From positions 321,044 to 385,043 of the forward strand of contig NW_019773947.1 of the NCBI RefSeq assembly GCF_001039355.2: a stretch of 64,000 nt of DNA, written 5' to 3'. A program made the translations under genes and the position numbers. The notes below the pieces were generated by a model that saw nothing but the letters and a program-made list of their open reading frames with translations, was not told the DNA's origin and searched no databases. This document shows, one piece after another, positions 1 through 10,203 of the stretch (the stretch's first letter is position 1; each line of letters begins with the position of its first letter). Source of the DNA: Lingula anatina. Lineage: Eukaryota; Brachiopoda; Lingulata; Lingulida; Lingulidae.

Positions 1-39
1 TGCACACGGTTTGTAAACGCGCTATTAGACAAGCGAGTC
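1..39. repeat. Left end of long dispersed repeat, copy 1
   Basis: These bases match 9260-9286 closely (shared stretch around gcacacg-tttgtaaac). They mark the left side of a long repeat present twice in the window. The left boundary lies outside the window. Confidence 0.6.
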
Positions 40-42
40 TTA

Positions 43-267
43 GGGTGCATTCCCAGAGATTTAGATCGATCCAGAGATTAAGATTTAGATCGACCTAACA
101 CCCTGGGGGTTCATGCTAAATTGCAGTCAGCCGTGCGCGCACCATAGTTAATTACCCTCTTACAGCTTTTAGTAGGCGGTATAGACGCTTAAGCCGGCTA
201 AGCTGACAGTAATCTAGTGAGACTCTCCATAGCGATAGATCGATCGAAAATCTATGGGAATGGGGTC
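43..267 (+). mobile_element. Small TTA-flanked MITE, copy 1
   Basis: This non-autonomous element of about 225 bp begins gggtgcattcccag and ends ggaaatggggtc. Its ends form imperfect inverted repeats of about 30 bp: the left CATTCCCAGAGATTTAGATC resembles the reverse complement of the right end. It is flanked by TTA at 40-42 and 268-270. A 3-bp TTA target duplication and a GGG start suggest a PIF/Harbinger-type MITE (inference). A second copy abuts it directly. Confidence 0.7.
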
Positions 268-270
268 TTA

Positions 271-477
271 GGGTGCATTCCCAGAGATTTAAATTTAGAT
301 CGACCTATCTCCCTCGGGGTTCACGCTAAATTGCAGTCAGCCGAGCGCGCACCACAGTTAATTACCCCCTTACAGCTTTTAGTAGGCGAGACAGACGCTT
401 AAGCCGGCTAAGCTGACAGTAATCTAGTGAGACTCCCCACAGGGATAGATCGATCTAAAATCTATGGAAATGGGGTC
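271..477 (+). mobile_element. Small TTA-flanked MITE, copy 2 (tandem)
   Basis: This is a second copy of the same MITE, sharing its left TTA (268-270) with copy 1 and ending before TTA at 478-480. It lacks part of the left subterminal segment present in copy 1. The tandem pair sits inside the long repeat whose other copy is at 9258-10535. Confidence 0.7.
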
Positions 478-480
478 TTA

Positions 481-845
481 ATGAGCACATTCTCGTAACT
501 GTAAAACAATAATGACATAAGGTGTGTAACATTTTCTAAATAACAAACAGTGCGCGTGCGCGCACTCATGTGTGATTGCTTGCCTACACGTAGCTGATTT
601 GAAATTAAAGGTGTCGTACCCGGGATTTTCCCGCCAAATCGAATTTTCCTCAAAATAGTTGTTCTTACTTATGAACCGTTGCTCGACCCGTTAATCTACT
701 TGAATTCCGTGTGTTACCTCCGACCGAAAGATTCTTTTTTTTTTTTTTTGTATCTTTGTGAAAGATAACGTTAATGCGCCAGATCTTCAGTTTTTGGCTC
801 GTTTTTCTGTCTGATTTTTCTCTCACAAACACCTATTACAATTCT
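481..845. repeat. Long dispersed repeat, copy 1, body
   Basis: This segment is repeated with high similarity at 9525-9572 plus 10216-10535, including the alternating gcgcgtgcgcgcac stretch and a poly(T) tract near 735. No coding capacity was recognised. It may be the body of a non-autonomous transposon; its class is unknown. Confidence 0.65.
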
Positions 846-1801
846 AACATTTAACAATTGGTATGCGAACGACATCGATCTCGACCAGTGGGCCCATCAC
901 ACGACTGCTTTCTCTCATTTATGATAAGGGCTACAGCGTGTGGCCGCTTTTCTATTACTTATGCTGCACCAACACAACCTGGGCCACAACGCGTGGCCGC
1001 ATTAAAGGACAATGTTCATGTAAAAATCCATTTCTCGAATTTTGAAGATACAGCACTCAATCTATACACTAGAGGTATGTTTTAATCGATCCCCGCCATT
1101 TAAAAATTATAAAAACAATCTATTAGTAGAAAAAAAAGCGTTTTAGTAAACCTCACCTCAATATGCAAAAATGAAGCAACAGATCTGGGTCACGTGGTAC
1201 TGTGACGACAATCACGATAAAGGTCTATGAGACTCAACTGAGCTGCAGGTGCATACAGACGGAGAAGTTAAGGAAAGTTGTGTTGAACGGAGTTGAGGAA
1301 TTTTCGTTATGCCTCGGTGTGTTGCCGTGGGATTCACCAAAATTGCAGCTCTCGTTGACAATCTTTCTTTGTCTGTGACGGTCTTCCGNAGCCAAGTGCA
1401 AATATGCTATAGCTTGATTTATATTTAGATAGTTACATTCACGTACAATTACTCTTTCGCCTTGATTTCTGCCAATGGGCCCATTACGAGGCCGCTTTCT
1501 CTTATTTATACAAATGGCTGCAGCGCCTGGCTAAATCTCTGGGAATGCACCCTTAATTGTGCACCTATTGCAACTTAACTTGCCGACATATTGTACATAA
1601 GTTGTAACCTTCCATTAATTAATTATTATTACGATAACAAACACAGTGCATTACTATGGATATCTTTAACTAGCAATTGGCCTAGCAACATAGATTCTGC
1701 AATTTGTAAAACTAAATCGCTAGCATTCAAATAAGCTGTTCTGTTCATCTCAGTGAACCAGATTATAAATCAATCATTTATTTCTATTAATACACTTCCT
1801 T
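846..1801. other. Non-coding, repeat-derived
   Basis: No gene is visible. A motif at about 885-975 (gtgggcccat … ccgctttctc) recurs at 1474-1520. At 1532-1554 lies an inverted partial copy of the MITE end (aatctctgggaatgcaccc). One unresolved base is at 1389. Confidence 0.5.
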
Positions 1802-1892
1802 ATGCTTTCCTCTTTTGAGCTGGCAGGGCTCTCCTATCCCTCTCATCTCTGCCATATGGAGTCTATACTTCCTTTCTTCATTTTAGAGAAAC

Positions 1893-2348
1893 ATGGATCA
1901 ACCCCCGGGAATCCCAACACTGGGGGAAGCCGTCTACTGGGTCATGACCCCCGGCCCCAGCACCCCATACAGCATATTCCCAACCCCTGCAATGATGACA
2001 GGACCCAGAACAACAGTAGCCGGGACACAAAGCCACAGCGTGACCTCAACCCCTCCAGTAGGAGCCACCAACACAGTAACCACCACAAGTCAGCACAACC
2101 TCGCAGCAATGGGGACAGCGACAACACAAGCTCAGCCTCGCCCTCCCCCCCCCCCAATCCCACTCCTTTCCCTCAAGTTCACAAGCCCTCCCTTACCCCC
2201 AACTCGCAGGAAACATTCCAGTCCCCACTGCCTCTCCCGCCCAGACCCGGCTCCTAGGCACCAACGTGACAAACCCCCCTCACTATTAACTCTCCCATGC
2301 CCCCAACCAAGCTCAATATACTCCCTCCCCCCTCCACTCAGTCAATAA
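1893..2348 (+). CDS. Gag-like Pro/Thr-rich ORF1 of a DIRS-type element
   Basis: This open frame of 151 codons has a strongly biased composition rich in Pro, Thr, Ser and Gln, with a Pro-only run near its middle. Such low-complexity ORFs commonly precede RT in DIRS/Ngaro elements. It lies immediately upstream, on the same strand, of recognisable RT/RNase H and tyrosine recombinase remnants, which is the main reason for the call. An overlapping frame at 1802-2257 is also open and Pro/Ser-rich, so the true reading frame is uncertain. No zinc knuckle is visible. It could be chance reading of C-rich DNA. Confidence 0.4.
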   Translation: MDQPPGIPTLGEAVYWVMTPGPSTPYSIFPTPAMMTGPRTTVAGTQSHSVTSTPPVGATNTVTTTSQHNLAAMGTATTQAQPRPPPPPIPLLSLKFTSPPLPPTRRKHSSPHCLSRPDPAPRHQRDKPPSLLTLPCPQPSSIYSLPPPLSQ

Positions 2349-2829
2349 CAGATGTGAGAAACCCCCTTCCCTCCTCTCCCTTCCATTATCAAGGCTAGCC
2401 TCACTCCCAGCCTGTGCCCAACCCAGACCAAGCCCAACACAACGTGCCCGCCCACTACCCCATGGTCCAAGCCAACACCGCCCATCTCTCTTCTCAATTC
2501 CATGCGGCCACAACTATGCCCCTCCAGGCCACGCCCATTTTAATCACTATTCCAGCCACACCTTGCCCCAAGATGAAGCCCATGACCTCGGTACTCCAGG
2601 TAAGAAAATTCCTAGAACTAATATAGATCACCACGTCAACTCAAAATCGAGACAAAAAAATTGGGATGATGATTATATCAATGTGAAAGATCTCTTCCCC
2701 CTTGTTTTCTACTGGGTTTTTCCCTAAAATCACAGAACTATTTTGATTAAAATTTACCCATGGGCTTACGTTCCAGTTGTCAAAAATTCGAAACCTTTAA
2801 TTCGGCCAAAGAATGGATAGCTAAAAACA

Positions 2830-3795
2830 AGTTTCAGATACATGTACCTGATATCCTACACTTGCTTGATGATTTCCCCAACCAAACAAGAATGTCAAAA
2901 ACGGCTTGATCGTTTCATAGGCCTTTGTCAGCTTATAGGAGTACCATTAGCCCCGGAAAAAACTACTTCCCCAGCTACTGTAATATCCTTCGCAGGTATA
3001 GAACTGGACACCTCACTGCAGGAGGCCCGCTTGCCCCCAGAAAAAAATCAAAAACTGCCTAGAACTAGTCCATGCCCACATATCCAAAAAGAAAATAACA
3101 CTACATGACCTCCAATCGATCATTGGCCTTTTAAATTTCTGCTGCTTTATTATCCCGGTCGGGCGGGCCTTTTTAAGACGGCTCATCAATCTAACCATTG
3201 GGACGACCCAACCCCACTACAAAATGCGCCTCAACAATGAAGCCCGTGTTGACCTTTCTATGTGGAAAATATTCCTCCAAACCTTTAATGGGCGAGGCTT
3301 CTTCTACGATGATCTTTGGTCTTTGTCCTCAGCAGATTGCATTTTCACAGACTCATCCGGAGGTAATGGATATGGGGCACTATGTGATACCAAGTGGTTT
3401 TATGGTCAGTGGCCACAGGAACTAAGAGGCCTCAAAATTGCCATTCTTGAAATTTATCCAATTGTCCTGGCCTTTTTCGTTTGGGGAGATCACTTGAAAA
3501 ACAAAAAAGTAACAGTCTTTTCGGGCAATGATCATTCGAAGCCTTGATTTACATTCTTAATAAATGCACCTCGAAGGACCATTCTATAATGCTACTATTG
3601 AGAAAACTTATTCTGTATTGTTTAAAGAACAGCATTAACTTTCGAATCACCCACATACCTGGCGTGGACAATTGCGCCACTGATGCCCTCTCTCGATCCA
3701 ATTTACAGGCCTTCAGAAGACTGCAGCCACTGGCAGATCCTCACCCTACCTCTATTCCCCCAGCTTGGTCACTAGACAACTTACTGAAGAATTGA
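2830..3795 (+). pseudogene. DIRS-type reverse transcriptase/RNase H remnant
   Basis: This decayed polymerase lies across several frames. The catalytic RT core survives as a LLDDF motif near 2860, followed after a frameshift by a thumb-like stretch (about 2870-3100; GVPLAPEKT, FAGIELDT) typical of DIRS and Ty3-like RTs. At 3224-3547 comes an RNase H region (FTDSSGGNGYGA, LEIYPIVLA), interrupted by a stop near 3546 and continuing in another frame at 3544-3795 (HIPGVDNCATDALSR). The fingers and palm upstream of LLDD are missing or unrecognisable: only about 200 bp separate the Gag-like ORF from the LDD motif. It lies directly upstream of the tyrosine recombinase, the gene order of DIRS/Ngaro elements. 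The element is clearly inactive. Confidence 0.8.
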
Positions 3796-4831
3796 ATAGC
3801 ACATTCGAAGCTGCCCTCGCAAAGAACACCAGGAGGACTTACAGCAAAATTGAGCCGCTTTTATTGGAATTGCAACAAAAAATTGGCCTGAAAGCATTCC
3901 CTTCAGATCCAGCAGTCACAGCCCTAGTTGTACAATATCTAAGTGAACGATACAGGCCATCATTCATCAGGACTCACCTATCTGCGTTAAGCTACAAATA
4001 CAAGATGGCAAGCATCCCGGGCCCAACGTTTGCTTTCATAGTTAGCAATTCAAGGTCTGGAGAAGAAAAACCCCTCATGCGACACAAGGTCCCCAGTTAC
4101 TTTGTCAGTCCTACATACTCTGATACAGCGTCTTAGGGTGTATTCCCAGAGATTTTGCAGTCAACCGAGCGCGCACCATAGTTTATTACCCCCTTACAGC
4201 TTTCAGTAGGCGGGACAGACGCTTAAGCCGGCTAAGCTAACAGTAATCTAGTGAGACTCCCCACAGGGGTGGGTCGATCTAAAATCTATGGAAATGGGGT
4301 CTGTACGTCTGTACGCAGTACGCAGTCAGCCTACGAAGCACACTTAATCGCTGCCATGTTTACGCTTGCATTCTTTGGACTCTTGAGGATAAGTGAAGTT
4401 GTATTAAGCGATACCGACCACCATCTTCAACTTTACAACGTTAAGATAAATCAGCCTGAAGGCACCATCACCTTACATCTCCCTTTTTTTAACATGCAAG
4501 TCAGAACTCGAATCACACTGTGATCATTCGCAAACAAATGACTAAGGTATGTCCTGTGAGATGGGTCTCCGAATACGCATCCCTACGCCCTAGCACAAGC
4601 TATAGACACTTCTTCGTTCACGCTGATGGATCCCCAGTTCGCACCCAGGATTTCAATAGATACTTAGAACACTGTATGAAGGCAGCTAACCTCTCCCACC
4701 TGAACATTAAAAGCCATAGCTTTCGTATTGGCGGTGCTATACTCGCAGCAAGTATTGGCATGTCAGAAACTCAAATCAAACTCCTAGGCAGATGGACATC
4801 AGACGCATATAAAAAATACCTCCGGTTTTAA
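3765..4831 (+). pseudogene. DIRS/Ngaro tyrosine recombinase, split by a MITE
   Basis: The YR integrase of the retroelement is read in three pieces. 3765-4132 gives the N-terminal SAM-like part (NTRRTYS, FIRTHLSAL). About 4306-4523 gives the start of the catalytic domain, with the first Arg in FGLLRISEV. After a stop and frame change, 4520-4831 carries the HxxR box (SHSFRIGG), LLGRW and the nucleophile Tyr region (DAYKKYLRF). A MITE at 4136-4301 interrupts the gene after about 120 codons. The catalytic R, H, R and Y residues are all still readable, so decay is fairly recent. The downstream repeats at 4866-6436 probably belong to the same element. Confidence 0.82.
4136..4301 (+). mobile_element. 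MITE copy 3, inserted in the recombinase gene
   Basis: This is the same family as 43-477, internally shorter: it lacks the tagatcgatc…gggggttcac part. It starts gggtgtattcccag after TTA at 4133-4135 and ends aaatggggtc before tgtacg. The right-hand TTA is not preserved. It breaks the DIRS recombinase reading frame. Confidence 0.75.
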
Positions 4832-4865
4832 TTATTTTTATTAATCTTATATTGTTTCAGATTCT

Positions 4866-5150
4866 TAGCACTAGCGACTAGAAGTGTCTATTAATCAGAT
4901 CATGTTTTCTTGCAATATACTAATAGCACTAGCGGCTGGAAGTGTCACTCAATCAGATCATGTTTTCCTTCAATATGCTAATAAGAGAGCATTCACAAAA
5001 TCTGGGCACTAATATTCATTACCCATGCACGTGTCCATTGTCATATAGAATAGTGTATCTTACAGAATGTCAGTTATTTAGGATTCTTGGTACTACGGTC
5101 GACGTCTGTAATTGTCACTTAACCATGTTTTCCTTGGATTTGCTAATCCG
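4866..5150 (+). repeat. 59-bp tandem repeat downstream of the recombinase
   Basis: Two adjacent copies of about 59 bp lie at 4866-4924 and 4925-4983 (gcactagcg … cagatcatgtttt … caatat-ctaata). A degenerate third follows after a spacer near 5085-5150. The following segment (gagagca…ctgggca) is also repeated. These probably belong to the 3' part of the DIRS-type element. Confidence 0.7.
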
Positions 5151-5219
5151 AGAGCAAAGAAAAACTGGGCATGAACAATCACTATCATGCAGATTGCTTA
5201 TTAATTTGATATGTAAACG

Positions 5220-5420
5220 TCAAAAAATCCTCCATGATCCTCGGTCCAGGGGTCTTGGTTCGTGGAGGTTTTTAGGTTCTAGAAAATTATGTAATTAGGA
5301 TAGAGATTCTATATTCATATTTGATAGGTATATTCCCATTTCCTTGATGGGTCAACTTCCAAAATCCTCCGTGGTCCTCGGTCCAGGGGTCTTGGACTGT
5401 GGAGATCTTTGAATTTCATA
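5220..5420 (+). repeat. Direct repeat around cctcggtccaggggtcttgg
   Basis: Two copies lie near 5221-5275 and 5352-5410. Each holds the 20-base core cctcggtccaggggtcttgg flanked by short complementary stretches (aaaatcctcc / ggagg-tttt), so each can form a hairpin. They may be part of the retroelement's 3' non-coding region. Confidence 0.6.
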
Positions 5421-5586
5421 ATTCATATACTAATTCTGTATTCCATTTTGAGAGACATTAAATCATATTTGTATTTTACAAGCTAATCTCAGCCTGTTTC
5501 TTACAATTGTTACACATTATATCAATTTTTGGGTGGGGCAGAAAACTTACCGAGCCCCACCATTCGGTTTTACGATAAGTTTTCTA

Positions 5587-5803
5587 TGGCGGGAAGTAAT
5601 CCCCACCTTTTATGATCTCCAGAGTTCAGCTATAAGATTTGCGTAATCCATCATAATATTATGCAATTGGCAGCTCGCGAACCGCGATCCATTACATAGG
5701 AAGTGACTCAATTGCCCCATTACTTTATCCATTATCCACCCTTAGATCATAAAATGAACAAAAATTGGATATATGAATATAAAGTCTTAGCTAATGATAA
5801 ATA
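5587..5803 (+). repeat. About 215-bp direct repeat, copy 1 (possible split terminal repeat)
   Basis: This segment (tggcgggaagtaatcccc … gctaatgataaata) recurs almost unchanged at 6222-6436. Ngaro-type elements carry split direct repeats 3' of the recombinase, so the pair may be such repeats. The matching 5' copy has not been identified, so this assignment is inference. Confidence 0.6.
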
Positions 5804-6221
5804 AAGATTATTGCATGCCCATAATCTGATTTATCAAGCTAAGATTTTACCCGAGTCGGTTCCTACACCTGTCTGTGTAAATAACATTACGTCATCCATT
5901 TAATCTTCTGGCATTATAAGCCAATCGCGACGCGGGTTTGAATCACGTGGGGATAATAACAGAAACGACGCTTCTTTCGCGCTTTCCCGAAGATACTCTT
6001 TAGCTTACAGCTCAGTCGTACTGACGAATAAACCAAGCGCTAAAGTAGAAGTCAACCCCGAACAACATTAATACCAATCAATAGTAAGTTAATGCCTTCG
6101 TTTATTCACTTTCCCACCCAACCCTATTCCCCTTTTACATTCAACTCACATGCTTCTGTCCACATTTCTCAACACTTACCTAAAGTACATGTAGTATCAA
6201 TTCTTATGATACTCAAATAGT

Positions 6222-6436
6222 TGGCGGGAAGTAATCCCCACCTTTCATGATCTACAGAGTTTAGCTATAAGCTTTGCGCAATCCAACATAATATTATGCA
6301 ATTGGCAGCTCGCGAACCGCGATCCATTACGTAGGAAGTGACTCCATTGCCCCATTACTTTATCCATTATCAACCCTTAGATCATAAAATGAACAAAAAT
6401 TGGATATATGAATATAAAGTCTTAGCTAATGATAAA
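6222..6436 (+). repeat. About 215-bp direct repeat, copy 2
   Basis: This is the second copy of 5587-5803, about 635 bp downstream, with a handful of substitutions. The sequence between the copies (5804-6221) has no recognisable coding content. Confidence 0.65.
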
Positions 6437-6605
6437 TACATTGTACGCAATCTCAAGCTTAAAGGTTGCAAGGTAATGGAAATTGATAGCGGAGTACAGT
6501 GCGTGGTATTTCTCAATGTTTTAATTTTGCACCTTATTATATTTATTAAAGCCATGGTATGGTAAAGCCATGGCAATTATCATCGCGGCCACAAGGAGGA
6601 TTTAA

Positions 6606-6953
6606 AGATGCATACATGCAAAGTCAATTTTTTGTCACAAAAACCAACCAAATGCCAGCATATTGTTTCAAGTAGTATAACTAAGAGAGTTACCAAAAGG
6701 CATTGTTTAATTTTACCCGAAAATGATGTTTGAACAGATTTTTCTGCTGGCATTATAAGCTGTATGTCAATGGGGCAGCAAAGTAGGTCACGGAAGTAGG
6801 TTAAATTTACAACCAAAAATTTAAAGAAAGGAGCAGTCTAAAGGTCTTGGCATGTCGAATTTATTTGAGTCATATAAGAATCTAGTAGAAGTGGTTTACA
6901 TGTGTTACTGGGAATCCACGCTCCACCGATGCTCGGTTCGTATGTACCTTGAA
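6606..6953. repeat. Dispersed repeat family D, copy 1
   Basis: One of three copies in the window, with 33755-34133 and 62620-63007. Hallmarks are a stretch around agtcaa-tttttgtca, then caagtagtataactaag, and an end at ttcggttcgtatgtacctt. Copy 1 lacks about 40 bp (ctcttttatggctgatcg…) that copies 2 and 3 keep. Short frames readable in it are shared by all copies and are not host genes. Confidence 0.8.
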
Positions 6954-8094
6954 CATACCGTACGTAAATTTCATTGAACGCTATTAACGAATCCTTGCAT
7001 ATGTAATGAAAACAAGAGTTTACTGCCTTGAGAGCAAGAAAGCCTATTAATGACAATCGCCATTGAGTCAGTAATTTTATTTCGAAACCAGGAAAAGCAC
7101 TTCTATGATTCTAAATGCAATTTAATCAACAGTTGTAAGTTATTTTTTCTTTGGTCAATTGTTTCAAGTTGAAACCCCCAAGGGCGATCGGGACAGGTGA
7201 AGATTGATAAAGACGAAGAGAGAAAATTTGGAAGGGTATCGAGATAAATTGGACATCACCTTAACATCTCCATGACGATTCTCTACCAGAGAGTAACCCA
7301 ATGGTGGGGTTTAAATACAGTTTTATTTTGTTTTCGTATGCAGGAAGGTTTATGAATATTACATTTCAAAAGTTAAGATATTTTTATCTTTTTATTTGAT
7401 CTATATATCCTATTTTTATCATTATTTTCATTACTTTTGTGTGTTTCTTTTACTGCAATCATTATAAAATACCCAATATGCTCTGATCTCCATTAATGAC
7501 GTTCATCTTGTTGGAAAGATTACATTTTAAACCGCTCTTGGTAAAAAAGAAGTTGTCCCACCTTCACTGTGTTTGTTTACAAATGATCACATGACAGCTG
7601 TTCACCTTTTTTTCAGGTGAAATACCGTTGAAGATATCCGTATTTTATTACATTTATTCAGATTAAGAACACGCACTCCCTCAACAGTGATGTTGCACAG
7701 TGATCAGGTCATATAACACGGCAGTGTTATACAATTTGACTCTGTCTTTAAATTGCATTCACAATCACGGAAGAGAAACCAAAATTAGAAACGAAAGTCT
7801 CGGTAGGGTAATTAATTTAGATAATTGAAGGTTCACCCCTTTCAAATGACAGAAAAGGGAGACCTGGTTACGATTCTAAAATCGTAGAGGTACTTTGGCC
7901 TCATCATTTCCATTTGGCTCTTTTGATCCCTTCCACCAAAAACAGTCGCCACACTTGAGATAATTTCGTGAAAGACAGTCCCAGGTCCAAGCGTTATGTA
8001 ACCTTCCAACCCGGAGAATATATCCATATTCAGAAATATTGAAGTCCCTGTATCTAGTTTTACTGATCGACCGTTCATACAGGATATAGTTATT
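6954..8094. other. No gene recognised
   Basis: This is AT-rich sequence without open frames of recognisable function. A small inverted repeat (gttcacctttttttcaggtgaa) lies near 7600. A 78-codon minus-strand frame at 7842-8078 has no recognisable domain and is probably chance. Confidence 0.4.
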
Positions 8095-8300
8095 TACTAA
8101 TAGATTTATGCCACGCAGGAATCAGTACGATTCCCTATAAAAACTGGGACTCTAAAGTAGAAAGGGAGAGACCCCGGGAGATCGTCACGTCTGTCCCTGC
8201 CTGCGTGCTAGCCTGTAGTCCGTATTAGAGGAATAAAGACTATTTAAAACACAATTTATCTGTTGTGTATTCAAGCCGCCGTTCTCTCAAAAATTAGTAA
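8095..8300 (+). promoter_or_regulatory. LTR-like TATA box and poly(A) signal
   Basis: A TATAAAAA box at 8136-8143 is followed about 90 bp later by AATAAA at 8232-8237 and a T/G-rich stretch (ctgttgtgtatt). The R/U5-like order within about 200 bp is what retroviral-type LTRs show. Neither a second LTR nor a coding region is adjacent, so this would be a solo LTR or fragment. Its 5' boundary is not defined. Confidence 0.35.
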
Positions 8301-8566
8301 CCAACAAAGGTTACAGTATTACATGACCATAAAACTGAAAAAGACACTGGCAAATATCACCAAATTAATACACGATTAACATGAGGGTGTGTCTTTAAAA
8401 AGCAGTGTGCCTATTAACGTGTGAGCCATATCTCATTTCATTTGTAATATGTGTCTTCACGGGTGACTACAGGCTTTATCATGGAAAATCACTTGCTTAC
8501 AGTTCTCCTCTGTTGTAGACACGCAATGTTCTACTTGTTGTAGACACGCAATGTTCTGGAACGGCC

Positions 8567-9077
8567 ATCCCAGCGGGCAAATTATGTTGTTTTAACGTTA
8601 GAACAACGTTGAACCATAAGGTTGATAATACATGTACGTTGGATAAACATTGGATTTGAAAGTTGACTCAACGTCAGATAACAACATTCATCCTAGTGTT
8701 AGCTAACCTTGCAAGGAATTCAGTTTATTGGAATGTATTTCTGAATAACAAGTTTAAAAAATTCACTAGTTCACTCAAGACACAAAACAACTGTCATTTT
8801 TACTTTAAAACACTTTTTTTATTATTTTGATAAAGTTAGTTACAGTATTGATAAACAAAGTATCACGTTTTCAATAATAAATATTTTAAATTACAATCCA
8901 TGTCTGCAAGGTTGTGTCAATGACCAAAATACAACGTTGAGTCAACGTCACATTATGACGGTGTTTTGACGTGGCTGGATCAACGTTGATTTTACGTTGA
9001 TTTTCGGTAGATCAACGGCAATTCAACGTATCAACCTGTTTTCAACGTTGATCCAACGCGACTATGCCTGCTGGGAT
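8567..9077. mobile_element. MITE with ATCCCAGC…GCTGGGAT ends and AACGTTG motifs
   Basis: The ends are inverted: ATCCCAGCGGGCA at the left, TGCCTGCTGGGAT at the right. Both subterminal parts carry many copies of the palindrome-like AACGTTGA/TCAACGTT, in inverted arrangement. The middle is AT-rich and non-coding. The length is about 510 bp. Confidence 0.75.
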
Positions 9078-9289
9078 CTTTGAGCCCTAATTACACTTTT
9101 AGCACGAAGGGATGACTTGGAGTGGTCGGTAAAGAAAAGAACATACCACCCAATAATCTGGAACAACTCCGTCAAGAATAGGACAATATCCCACTAAGAA
9201 GACTTAAGCTTGTAACCGTTGTTGGAGGCACGCCGCGCTGTCTACATGAGTCAATTACAGTGCACACGATTTGTAAACACGCGCTATTA

Positions 9290-9515
9290 GGGTGCTTTCC
9301 CAGAGATTTAGATCGATCTAGAGATATAGATTTAGATCGACCTAACCCCCTGGGGGTTCACGCTAAATTGCAGTCAGCCGAGCGGGCACCATAGTTAATT
9401 ACCCCTTTACAGCTTTTAGTAGGCGGGACAGACGCTTAAGCCGGCCAAGCTGACAGTAATCTAGTGAGACTCCCCACAGGGATAGATCGATCTAAAAATC
9501 TATGGAAATGGGGTG
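9290..9515 (+). mobile_element. MITE copy 4 with TTA duplications
   Basis: This is the same family as 43-477, flanked by TTA at 9287-9289 and 9516-9518. Comparison with copy 1 of the host repeat (gctattagacaagcgagtctta) shows that the two host copies were hit at two different TTA sites. This supports TTA as the true target duplication. Confidence 0.78.
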
Positions 9516-9572
9516 TTAGACAAACGACTCTTAAAGAGCACATTCTCATAACTGTAAAACAATAATGACATA

Positions 9573-10203
9573 TTCTGATGGAAATTCATCTGTGTAGTCG
9601 TAGGATATGATTCAAGTATTAAACTTTTCAATTCCTACACTAAAAATACCTGACAGAGCTTTCGATCAAATCCGTGATCTTCTTCAGCGTGATGTCATAT
9701 GGGACGACCACTGCTCACCAGTGCTTTGGTGATTGTGTTGTCCCAAATGTTCTTTTTGTTTCCCCGATGTAGTCTTTCTCACATTCACAGTTCTTGTTAC
9801 CCTGGCACCTTATATGGTAAATTGCGCTACTAACTTTAAAATCTAGAGTGGTGGAACATAAAAGACGGAGCTCCACCACCTCGGAGGTCTCTAGGCACAT
9901 TCATGTAGATAATCCGGGACATGAAATCCCGTGGGAGAGAGTAAAGATCTTGGATAGGGACCCTTCTTGGTATGAAAGGGGGGTTAAGGAGGCCATTTAC
10001 GTACATCGGGGCACATAACCCAAGCTTGAACAGAGATGGGGGAGGCACCAATTGTCACACATTTTGGACAACACAATCACCAAAGCACTGGTGAGCAGTG
10101 ATCGTCCCATATGATATCACACTGAAGAAGATCAGGGATGTGATCGAAAGCTCTGTCAGGATAGCTCTATTTTTAGTGTAGAAATTGAAAAGTTTAATAC
10201 TTG
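9573..10203 (-). mobile_element. Penelope-like fragment with inverted arms
   Basis: This 631-bp insertion is flanked by the 12-bp direct repeat AATAATGACATA (9561-9572 and 10204-10215). Arms of about 135 bp are inverted: 9610-9743 against 10062-10202. The centre carries a minus-strand GIY-YIG endonuclease remnant. Inverted or rearranged terminal repeats and GIY-YIG domains are known for Penelope-like elements. Confidence 0.65.
9715..9900 (-). pseudogene. GIY-YIG endonuclease fragment (Penelope-like)
   Basis: A 61-codon minus-strand frame contains IYHIRC followed by a Cys-bearing spacer and DYIGETKR, the paired motifs of the GIY-YIG nuclease core as found in Penelope-like retroelements. The frame then runs into the inverted arm and stops, so the catalytic Arg/Glu half is missing. 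An overlapping frame at 9836-10051 may be upstream sequence of the same protein after a frameshift. Non-functional. Confidence 0.55.

Noticed and set aside
1942-2163. Gly/Leu-rich frame on minus opposite the Gag-like ORF
   Set aside because: It is the antisense shadow of C-rich, Pro-coding sequence.
5900-5960. tRNA-like B box (gggtttgaatcac)
   Set aside because: No A box at the right distance and no cloverleaf could be folded by eye.
9610-10202. Hammerhead ribozyme in the Penelope-like arms
   Set aside because: CTGAAGA and GAAA cores and a GATC/GATC helix II can be seen, but helix I and helix III do not pair convincingly. Kept only as a question under findings.
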